NCBI GenBank assembly: GCA_013407085.1
Contig: JACCGJ010020505.1
Coordinates: forward strand, 1-64,000
Length of the DNA: 64,000 nucleotides
From: Atriophallophorus winterbourni
Taxonomy: Eukaryota > Platyhelminthes > Trematoda > Plagiorchiida > Microphallidae
Reading direction: 5' to 3'
Position 1 is the first letter of the stretch. The number at the start of each line of letters is the position of its first letter. The notes beneath the pieces were generated by a model that saw only the letters and a list, made by a program, of their open reading frames with translations, was not told the DNA's origin and did not search any database. The translations under genes were made by a program, and so were the position numbers. This document shows, one piece after another, positions 48,701 to 60,700 of the stretch.

Positions 48701-51700
48701 CCTTGGGAAATTTCAATTGCTGATTTTGACGGCAATGTTAAAGTGCTATTCATCCTCATGGCCCTCAACATTTTGAATTTGATGCATTTTGTGAGATGAA
48801 ACTATGTAATCTGTCGTCACGTTTATTACACTGTAATTGCGATGACACATTGTTTCTTCCTATTGACTTATATAAAAGCTTTTTGATAAAAATATTACTG
48901 TTTTAAGCCATTTGGTACTCATTACGAGATATGAAAACGTCGTTGTTTTTTAGATGACTGGGAAGACAGTCTGCTGCAAATGTTCGTCTCTTGTACTCAA
49001 AACTGAGCACATCGCCTACATTAAACCATCAATAGAGCATAAGCTAAACGCCATTCGTCCTATCCGCATTTCGATGTTTAAACAATCTAGCTTCTCATTT
49101 ACGATTAGATTCCTTTCATGTTCAATGATTTTCCTGCCAAGGCTCCCTTGTATGGTTGGTGAGAAATCATTGCGATGCAGCTTGGAAAGCGTAGGGATAA
49201 TGCCCATAGCACAAAAATAGTTCTCACAGAAACAGCTTGTATCTCCTAGACACATAAATCTAATGCATGAATCCTTGCATCAATCATGTGTTTGCACGCC
49301 AGATCTTGCGTTTTTTTCGATTCACGAGAATAAGCATCGTAAATCTAATGATATTTTCGCCATACGCTCTGTAGCATTGTTTGTGCAATTCAATCATAAT
49401 TCCATAGTTTTCGTGTCTCAATCCCGTTACCGCATGTGCTTAGCCCATAGCTGATGAGAATCGTCGTGTTTTGTTCTTCTTAGTCTCCCCCGCACCAGGA
49501 GGCGAAGGGGAACACGAAGGTGACGTCAGTTGGATCGAAGGCGCGGCCATATTATGCGCAGTCGTGGTCGTGGTCCTGGTCACCGCGACCAATGACTGGC
49601 AGAAGGAACGCCAATTCCGCGGATTGCAAGACAAAATCGAATCCGATCATCGAATATCCGTGCTACGTGAAGGGGAAATCATGGAAGTGCTTGTGGGCGA
49701 CATCGTGGTTGGAGATATATGTTCCGTGAAATATGGTGAGTATGCGTTTGAGTCGCGTTGAATGAACTGTGCTATTTTTACTTAACGATGAATCACATAA
49801 ACGAAGAGCTTTGAGGTATTTAATTGAGTACCATAGATGTACTTTGATTGGAAATCTCTGGAAAAAATTCCTGTTTGTACGATGTTTATTCAGCGGAGGT
49901 GATATTTCATAATGCTTACAACTAAATCTCAATTTCTACCGTTCCTCCCTTAAACTGTGGACGCAATCACGTGATATTTTCTATGGGTGGCGGGATCCGA
50001 TTTTGAATTCAGCAAAAGCGAATGGATTTCGAAAGACCGTTCCCATTTAGCCTTTTCATATAACCCTTCCAGTCCCCATACACAGCACTTGCTTGCGATT
50101 TGTGCAGTATAACAATGTTAGACATGCTAGTACTAAGCAGTGGACATTTGTATTGTATATTCTCGCTAGCTCACTACCTGCGAAGTAATCAAACGGTTGA
50201 TCGTGTCGCTCCATAAACGATCTTCGCGTTAGAACCTAGCGACCGCAGCTATCCTCTATCTGTTGTGAAGTGACGTCAAGAAACGTCGTCATTATGTTCA
50301 TCTTCCGGTCCCTGATTTCAAATGAGAATGATGCAAAAGTCTGGTCAAGCACTTTTTATACAATCCTTGTGTAACTGCGTGGGTCGATCATACTTGGTCA
50401 ATATGTCATGTCACGGAAATGTTGATACGGTGTAGTATTTTTCTATGCATTGTATGGTGGTGTATTATTAAACCAAATCTCCTCATACACAGCGAGCACT
50501 TACACTTTTCGGTGCAATTCTCACCGGAGTAACCATCTCACGTATTCATCTCACGTATTCTGGTGCTTTACAATGTTTCGTCTTTGCGTTTGCTGATCAC
50601 TCCACCTCGGCGCAAACGTTGATCCTCTGTGTTGGCGTAAGTGTGACTGGGGAAAATGTCACTTCCCTGGACCCAGTTAACCATGTCCAGAATCCATATC
50701 AATGGCGTAGGCGTTTCTTGGGCAGCTGGTCTATATTATTATGGATTCATCATTATGCGATTTCGAATAGGACCTTTGGAAATGTCGCCTGTTTTGACAA
50801 TGCCGTTTGGGTTTTCGGTTATTCTCCTTATCAAATACTGCCGATTCGCATTCACTTGTGTCGTAATAGGTTAACCAAATATGGTGTTTTTGAAGCTAAT
50901 TTACCTTATATTTATTGATCTACCAATTTCTACAATGAATTCGGGAATCAGTCGAATTGTTGCATTTTTTAACCGAAGAAAAGTTTGGCTGTCGTAAGGA
51001 AGTCTGTTAGTTTAAGTGCGTGGATGTGAGACCTTGGTTTTTCAATTGAATTTTACCAGTGGTACTGCTCACGACGATACATTTATATGAGGTTTTGAAC
51101 GACCTGGTAACCCATGGCTACTTCCATTTATTAATGAGCTCGGAGTTCAATGCCAATTGGGACTTGAACATGTGAAACAATACCATTCAATTGGAAAACG
51201 ACAAAGCATGTACGAAAAATATGTATTTGCATGCATTGAAACAGTTACGAAGTGGTAACAAGGTTTGAAAGCATACTTACTTACTTACTTTACTTTTGTG
51301 CGAGTATCTCCTTCTGGAGGATGAGTCGGCTTCTTTGACGTCACGGATTTCAGCCACCCATGCTCGGCGGTTAGAAGCGAGATCCGCGCAGATTTTAAGC
51401 GAGGTCCGGTCCCACGTGCGCCATGCGTAAACCGATCGCAGACCAAGCAGCTCCACATCCGATCTCACGGTGGCTAGCCCAGTCTTCACTTGTCCTCCGC
51501 GACGACAACGCCATTCTGCGCAGGGTGTCGGCGATAGTGTTATCCTGGTTAGTTCAGCTTCCCAGCGTTTCAGGATGTGGCCAAACCATCTCAGTCGGTG
51601 TTGTCGTAATATCGAACTCATCCGAAGGATATCAAAACAACGGGGGCGACCCTCGTCATTCATTACTCGCTCATCCCATCCAACATCGAGGATGCGTCGG

Positions 51701-54700
51701 AGACACCAGTGGTCAAAAGCCTCTAGTTTCCGCATATCCTCCACCCGCACATGCCACGTCTAGCATCCATAAGTTAGAACTGGGCGAATCGCCGCTCTGT
51801 AAACGCGCAGCTTTATACGTCGGCTGATTTCTCTACGGCTAGATAGAATCCAACACAGTCCCGAAAACGCCGTGCGCGCAGCTTTTACGCGACTGTTTGT
51901 TCAAGTCGATGAGTTTAACCCATTTACATGTATGTGGGCACATGCGATTGTACCGTTTGCTCGCACCAGCCCTATCTGACAGAGGTTGTAGTTTTGAGTC
52001 TCCACAACTATATGTGTAGGTATAATTCCGGTTGTATCGCAGTCTAGCATAGTTTATTTACAATGGTTAACAGTGAGGTATTGTGAGAGTTCCCACTTGT
52101 ATCATCCCTTTGGAAAACGATTACTCATAAAACACGTTTACTTAAATTTACTATGCGTTTTAGTCTGTTTCGATCTCATTTAGAGTACTTGCAATATAAT
52201 ATTTATTTAATTTAGGATTAAGACAAGCTTACAATCTTTTCGTTCTCTAAAGGCTCAATTAGCGTTCAGACCTATTTTACTTGAACTTGACACATGAATG
52301 TTTGTTGGGTTGTGTGCGTAAGGTAGACAGATCGCAATCCCCTACAGTCCTAAAACGGGATATTGCAATCGGCAACCACGTTTCAATTAACTTAGCTGAA
52401 ATTTCATCCCCGTTTTAATCACAATAAATGTTAATGTTAATCAGGAAAATAATAAAAATAACAACAACAGTAACGTTTCTGGAACATTGCGTTCCCAGCT
52501 GTTCAGTTTAGCTTTTAATTTTTTTCCACGGCATCCATTACGTGCCGCTCGGCCGGTCGTTGCATGAAAACTATGCTGGTGGAGGATACATTTCCAACTA
52601 TGTTGGTTCTGCGAAATGTTGTTCGACCACCTGTTTTGTGTGATTATGCCCACCTGTTTGTGTTTGTGTGTGTGTGCGCGCGTTTCGGAAATATCTATGA
52701 ATTATTAATTGACTATTTTCCCATCCAACTGGGTTTCGGTTTCAAGCCCACATCCTTCCCGTGTGTCCTGATGCCCATTTGTTTGTCCTTTTAAAATCGA
52801 ATCTGTGAACATTTATCTCCATCGACCTTGTCCTCATGAACGCGTTAATTTCCCGCAAGTTAACTAGGGGGAGGGAATGAATATGAACCGCTCCTTTAAA
52901 GTACTTGCCACCCGGAAGCTCTAAGCGAGTAACGTCGCTTAAGTGCTTGCTCTCGACAAAACCTCGGATATTGCATTATTCACTTTAATCGCAGTGAGCA
53001 GGTGATTCTTATTGCCTTTGTCGCTTTCCCTCAATTATATTCGGTTGACATTTTCTCTGCGTGGGTGAAAACGCTCTTCTGATTTGCACGAAACGTTCAT
53101 ACTAACGACGTTGAACGATACTTTCCGGTCATTTACTGATTGTAATTTACGTGTTTTCTGAGACAAGTACTGCTAGATCGAGCTCGTCTTGTCAAAAAGA
53201 AAATCAAGGTTCAAAAAGCAAAGCATCCAGCTAAAACGTCGTCTTCTCCCTGCGGTAGTACAATGTTTTTATGATGTATATCCATTGAAATTCCTGGAAT
53301 ATGCACATCTGTTAGTATCCTAGTTTAATGGCGGTCCACACAATATCGGTCCAGCTCCATCGTGATAGACAGCTTCGTTTACTATGCCATCCTATTTGGC
53401 TATTTCGTTCGTCCTTTACTTTAATGCAATCTGTATAGTGAAGGTTGCTTGCGGGCTGCCATGCAGTGAGCTGCAGCCAGTGTCCAGAACCGTCAAACCT
53501 GTCGCTTTTCCCGAAAAATCAAATAAATCTAATCTCAGTGTAAAAACAAAGAGGTATTTTATCCAACATCATTCGAAGTTAACCTCTGGCATAAATTTTA
53601 TAGCTGAGAAAACATACACTGTTGCATAGGACGAAGAGTATCAACTCTAATTAATTACCATCACCCGATACAGATGGCAAATGCACACAGCAATCCCTGG
53701 CTGATAAAAAGTGCATCCCTTGTATTTCGATGCTCACCTGTCCCGCACTTAATCTCCACAGCCGGTTTCTGTCTGTTTGCCGTCATCAGGTGCAGACAGT
53801 AAGATTGGGTTTAGTGAGCGTTGAAACAGTGGTAGAATGTGTCCCTATTCAGCGAATTACTGTTTATTTGCGACAACTTTACCTGGAGGCAAATCAAACA
53901 ATTGAACGTTACCAAATGGGAAATCTATTTTCGAAAATGCGAAAGCGAATCATATTTACCATTAAACCAAGAAATGCGCAAAACAAGCAATGGTTAACAA
54001 AAATTCGTCTCTCTCGCCATGGCGTTTAACCCGTTTTCACTCCAACCACAAAAACCAACTCTACCTTGTGAAAATCAGTAATTAAAGACTGATTTTGATG
54101 CCTAGCAATTAAAAAGGAATTTAATCAATTTAATGGTTTCACAACTGTACGTAAGCGCGAGATTTCAGTGCGCATTCGAAGCTCCTGTCGCGCTTGAATG
54201 CAACCTGTCAGATAGGATTGATTAGCAGCATCGCGTTCGAATTACATCGATTTCAAACAGAACAGTGTACGAGAAGTTCCCTAACGCCTGTGGTACGGAA
54301 ATCTTTCAAGCGCAGTTCTTCTCGTACCCTTGTTTTGTTCCCCACATTTAGCAATAAACATTCGCTTCGATTTTCTTCGCGTAATTGGCCTAGATAAACA
54401 TTCTGTACGCCCAAATAACTTGGGAAATATTTATCCGTTTGTACTCAAAAAATAAACTCGTCTGACATTTGGAGCTATCTTCAATTAGTCGGGAAGAGAA
54501 AGTTTGCGCCCAGCCAAATGGATTTTTCGGTAGATTGCTGGTAGCGTGGAATCGGTCCATTAAGAAGTGCGTGCGCCCACCACTCGGCTAAGTGCGTGTT
54601 TTCTCTCAAAATTGCGTCTTGCAACGCTCTTGCGTTTATTCAAGCGAAGCGTCTGTGTTTCCTGTTTAATAAATAAAATGAGATTAACTAAACGAAACTC

Positions 54701-57700
54701 ATAGATTTTCAGATAAGATAATAATGGGGTTGTGTGGCAGTTAAGCACCCGGAACTTGCTACCGGTGTAATGCCGTCATGATTGTGTTGATGAGGATGAT
54801 GACGAATCCCCAATCAACATCTAGCATTATATTTCCAGTTCCATCAGGGTACAGTGCGGATTTTGTGCTGCCGACGCTTTTCATGATTTGTAAACTATGA
54901 AATAGTGCGGAACGGTAGAATGATGCATGAAAGCCCAAGCCTGATCAAGCAAAGTACCGTACAGTCGAAGACTGCACGCAGCTTGCCCAGGCCTAGACAG
55001 ATACGAGAAAGAAAATAGAACGGTAGACAGAACCTAAGATGGATGTCCTACTCGGTAAACACGGCAAATCCATCCTTGTTCGATCACGTGATCACACAAC
55101 GAACATCTGTTTGGCGCAACATGCTTTTCAGATTACCGTTCAATTTAGAGACGTTTGTTCAATTTAAATGAGGGGTTAATTTGGCGATTTTGTGGATCAT
55201 AAAACATGAACTAACTTGTTGATTTTATCATGATCTACTGGCGATGAACAGTATCCGGTAGTTTTGTTTCACGGGGCACTTGCGTTTTCCGAGGGTAATC
55301 GATTCAACTCACTTCGCTATAATCTACCATAAATTCTGCACGGATAACGCGTCTTAAACCAAACCTAATGCTTCCCCCATAATCATTAGGAATCTGGGAA
55401 TGGGCTGTGAATTCGAAAGCCGTATGTTATGTTATGCTTAGTTCGAATATAATCCATTGCAAGCTGAGTGAAGCACCTGGAACCAACGCTTATTAATGCT
55501 AACAAACTCGGTCTTCACACCGCTTGACAGACCTACGCCACACTGAATCAGTCTGCAATACCTATCACTGAACCTGCTATTCAGTCATTTTAGCCATGAA
55601 AGCGTTATTAATTTACACTATACGATCCATATCCATGTCCATCCTCTACAGAATCTAAACCATTTACAAAATGTGAACTTGTAAGCCCTTATTGGATAAA
55701 GCTGCTACGATCAGTCCACACACGTAGATGGGTTAAACCCATGGCCCATACATGCATTTCCATCAAACACGCGGTTTTAAGGCATGCGGATCATAATTGT
55801 AATGTCCCTCCCTCGAAACCGGTCGGGCGATGTGTAATGGAAATACATGCAAATGCGTATTTTTGTTCTAGGCCATGTACTTTGCTCATGTACTGTGACT
55901 TGAGTTTTCGCTCCTGCAACTTGGTACTCAGTCATGGATGTGTACTTTTCTGGTACAAATTCAATAACTGCACACACACGCGAGAGGAAGTGTAAAGATA
56001 CGGATAGTTTCGTCACGCTTGGGTGTTTTGCAGCATTCAGGTGTGTGTGTGTTCCGCATGGATGTGATTAAAAGGGTTGACTAGGTCATTCATGTCCAAG
56101 AACAGCATTATGGTTCAGATTTTTTATACATGCATCATGCTTAATTAATAGCTAACTTCCTAAGCAAACATGGGTAAATTTAAGAAGGTAGTGGTTACCA
56201 AATTTAAAAGAGAATCATTAAAACTTGGATGTGTGCAGTTCTTTGAAGGGGAACGGATTGCAGAACACTTCTGGTGTTGAACGTTTTTCGTACAAACTAG
56301 AATCAAACTTCAGTGGCATGCATCTCCATCACACACCCCAGACCGGTTTCGTGCTGTTTACACTCATCAGGTAGGGACAGTAGGATCAGGATCCGCATGC
56401 GCTTTAAACAGTGGAAGAATGGTAAACAAGCGCAACTTGTTTAGAATTAAACTTGTGTTATGCCCTAAAATAAGAATTCCACACCCCTTCTGAAGTACGC
56501 CATTCATCAGCTTGTCTACTAATATGAATTTGCTAAATTGTCCGTTATTTTCCGATTATTTTGTTTTATTGAACAATTGGTGAACCACATGGTCTGCATT
56601 AATCGTTTTTCTTTAGATTCGAGATTGCTCTTGACTCGACAGCTCTAAAACGAATGATTTTCGACCATTCTTTCTCATAATGTGAAAAAATGACTGAATT
56701 CTCCATTAAATAAAATTAGGGCATGTCTTATCACGGAACCTTTTTTTCGGTGTACGTCTTTTGATGCTCGTATTTTCGCACGTGACTTTGCTCAAACGAA
56801 TTTCATCGATAAAATTTCATTTAACTGTCAACTGGAATTACTGTTTGGGGTCATTGTTGCCGTAGATTGATGTGTTGACAAGGGGTATGACCAACATGAT
56901 CGCATGTCAAATTTCTTTGAATTTCTCCACGGATCAGTTCCTAATCAGCACTAAACACACTCGATACATGATCCCCGTGCTTTGAAGCTTTAGCTCTTTT
57001 GAGTCGCTCAGAAGTCGAACCGTTACTTCGTTATACACGTCTCCCTCATCTGATGGGTTTGTGGAACGATTTGATAATTTTATAAGCTTAGAACATGGTT
57101 AGCTTATTCATTTGGTTTCATTTATTTATTTCTACAATTTTGTTCGGTTCTTGCTGCTACACTTTAGGACGCCGTCATTCTAACTCCTAACGACCAAGTA
57201 TACATTTTTGATATCTGATTTCATCACGAAATAAACTGCCTTTTCTGCTGTAGGCCACCGTTAGATTACAAGATTCATTCTCATTGAGGTTGTAGCTGTA
57301 GTATGTTGTTACGATTGTCTTGCACGCAAATGCGGTGTCATGACCAATCCACCTTTCACATTGCAGGTGATCTGCTTCCCGCCGATGGTATTATCATTCA
57401 AAGCAACGATCTGAAGGTGGACGAGAGCTCATTGACCGGAGAGCCGGACCATGTCAAAAAGGGAGAAGATATCGACCCAATGCTTCTATCCGGTAAGGAC
57501 AGTTATTCTTGTCGATTTACGTTATTTTCGCAGCAAACGCCGTGCCCGCTTGCCGATGATAATTAATGTGTGGGTTCTTAGCTCTGCTCGTAATCTCATA
57601 TGGTAATCGTTTGCATTTCATCGGTTATGCTAGCAGGAAGTCGTAAAACCAGCTTTCTTCTTTTTGCCCACATTGATTTGGTTAATTACCATTTCCCAAC

Positions 57701-60700
57701 ACCGGTCGAATCGTAACGGGGCTGATTATGAGTGGAACGATTTTGCGTCTCTGTTTATGGTTATCCAGTAGTTATCACCAAGTGAGCATAGTTGCTCGTG
57801 AATTAAACTAGACGCTATTTTTATTGATATCGCTTTATTACTGACACAAAAAGAAACGGGTTCTCGAATGTGTATTATCATCATCTTACCGGAAAAGGTT
57901 TTACATCCATTGTCAACATCGGCCGAAGGAGGCCAACAATAATAGCAACCGAAATGAGACATGTGATCTTGTTTCTGTGTGGCGTTTGATTCATATTGAA
58001 CTCTAACAAGGAAACTTTATTTTACTGGTGACTCGAAGGATTTTTTCACACCTGGCGTATGCAGGTTTTCTACCTTCGTGGTTTGCGCCGGATTGCCCAC
58101 ATCTGGTGGAAACGCCACGTTCGAAACTCCTCGTTTCAGAAGTTAATTGTACAAGCCTTTAGACGGCTATTAGCCGACGTCATCTCAGCGGGTTCGGACA
58201 GCTTCTGTGCGTAAAACCCGAACCGCTGCCACGCTGGGCACCGAATGCGTCAGCTAATATAGACTTTGAAAGATTGACTGTTAATTAGTCATTGGCACGG
58301 AAGAGGGACTTGGAAAGGCCTTAGCTAAATTTGGTCGGGCTCGGTTGCCTTGATGGGGTGTACGGTAACAATGGAGTGTATGGCGCTTCGCACACTGGTA
58401 ACGATAGCAATAAACCTACCTCGATGAAAAGAGTATAAAATTTTTATTTCCCTGGACCAGGATTCATATTCTGTGACTATATAAATATAATAGAAACATA
58501 AAAGTACGTTTGACAATTAAAAAAATCTTTTTTCCACTTCCAGTCTATTGTACAATTCAATTCAATTTTAACGGTCTAAAAAGCATATAGCTTAACAAAA
58601 ACGACAGAATAATATGGGAATTACGAATAACATGGGTAGTAAAACGGGATTTGTTTGCTTACTGAGCAGTTCGGGAATCCATAGGACAGAAACTGTTTTA
58701 AAAATTCAAAGCTTTTATGGTATAAAATATATAGGTTCGATGTTTGGATTGATCGACATGAAATTGTCCAAATTCGATTTGAATGTATCCAAGTTGGGTG
58801 AATGTGCAACATTACAAGGTAGGGGGTTCCAGGTAAAGCATACACGTACAGAATAAAATACCTTCGACAGTTTAGTCTCGAGTCGGGAATAAGTACTGTA
58901 TAGTCGTGACTCCGGCTGCTTCCGGGTGATAGTAGCGCGAATAGTTTATATAGGGGATGGTTGGGGTATGCAGTATATTGAACATAAGAATCAAATCACC
59001 TCTAAGACGGCGGTACATTTCATTATTTTGTTGAACGGAACGACATGAGTATCCTACTATACGATGTATGTATATGAACACTGCTATGAGTGTTTCGTGC
59101 TGAGATTATTTTCTACAATGATTAAAAAATTCGTTCGCCAAGCGTCGCAGACACAAAGGCGGAACTCTCCATGTTTGCGCTATTTGTTGTGTATATCTGT
59201 AAATTACTGCAAGGCAACTGCATCCGACAAGTCGATTACGCTTTTAACTCACAACATTGTTCTATAGAATCCCTTGTTATACTCTTTAGACGTTCTTAAA
59301 CATCCAATTTCCGGACTCAAAATCGTAGACGCCGGCACATACTTTCAGACTCAGTTGCTCCATTTTCCGACAAATTTTACAAAGGCTTGTTTGCTGTATG
59401 TTGAAGATACTTTGCTCTAGTAGATAAAATCCCTATGCTCCATTCCATCAGTTAGTTCACCTTCGAGTTAATCACCTTCATTTCATGATTCCAATTCTCT
59501 CTGGACGAGGTTCCATGCTACGTGTGCCCCAGCATACGCCTACACACATTCTTTCAAGTGTGATTTCACTTGTAGATTGCCAAGTACGCAATTATACATT
59601 GCTTAGCTCGTTAATTTTGGCCAATCAAGACAACCGTTCGCAGTTGTTTCACTGACAGCGAATAGGTGTACAGCGTAATACTGAAAAAATCGGCTGATTG
59701 CAACATCTTTCTCACTAATGCGGAGTATGCCTTCTAATGAATGTGAATTTTATGCCATCATTTGCCGATAGACTCAGTGTCTATCGTTCTTGGCGATCGA
59801 GCTTCGTTTGGTTCGGCAAAGAAGCACGTCGGGTAGAACTGGCCTAATAGGTTTCGTTATATACGCGATAATTTCAGCATTGGTGGTGGTATTAGCACGT
59901 ATAGAGAAATAGTGGCGCAAACGCGTGTTACCAGTGTAAGTGAAGGCTTTTAATCCGCGTTAGAAAAACAGTTATAACTGCTTGTCGTGTGAAAAGCGGT
60001 TGAAGAGTTAATCGTCCCCGTTATAAACTGTTGACCGCTCTTCCTAGTTTATCTAAGCCAAGTGCTTGTATTTCGGAAACTAATCAGCTCTTGGAGCGCT
60101 CACGGCCCCTGTCTATTTTTAGTTCCGCATTGTTTGTCCTCATCAGGTGAAGGGAGAAATCCTTAACCCGGTAAAAAATTGTAAGTGTCACTCTTTGCAT
60201 TCAAAATCAGCACAGCCAGATTTTGATTACCTATCTCCACAGTGAGCCTAAATAAGGCCGTGAATGCTGGCGAAACCGCCAGTGTTCTGATACGATGTGC
60301 ATCCATTGGGCCGATAATCTCTGTAGATTCTAAATTAATCTTTTTTCTTTGGTCTGTAGCTAAAATTTTCTTGTTACCTTTTGTATGCTAGATGTTTGTC
60401 CAATTTGTGTTCGCATGTGAGAATGTTGCAAGCATCCATCTGCGCATTATCCCTGATTGAAAGAGGAAGTGAGCATCACAATATATTGAAAGCAAAGTAT
60501 TGTTCGACATTTACTACGACAAAGCCATTGATGACAGCTTTCGGTCATTTCGTAACAGCGCTGCGTAATGGTTTTTGCACGTTGCACACTGTTCGTTTTC
60601 CTGGGACGTTTTTCGTCACCTTGGTACACGTGTTTAAAAACCATCGTCCGGTAGCATTACGCATGTATGTATCAACTGAGAAGATTTGTGATCTTTCCAG

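Larger units (their letters stand above)
40933..49483. other. PMCA intron 2
   Basis: An 8.6 kb phase-1 intron containing the 300 bp repeat (42215-42480), a GAT microsatellite (42643), LINE relics (43138-43262, 47690-47950) and an octamer repeat (46016-46220). Short open frames elsewhere look random. Confidence 0.85.
49736..57366. other. PMCA intron 3
   Basis: A 7.6 kb phase-1 intron with the RTE-like relic (51277-51895), fragments of the 300 bp, GAT-tailed, 110 bp and octamer families between 53716 and 56430, and no recognised exon. Confidence 0.85.
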
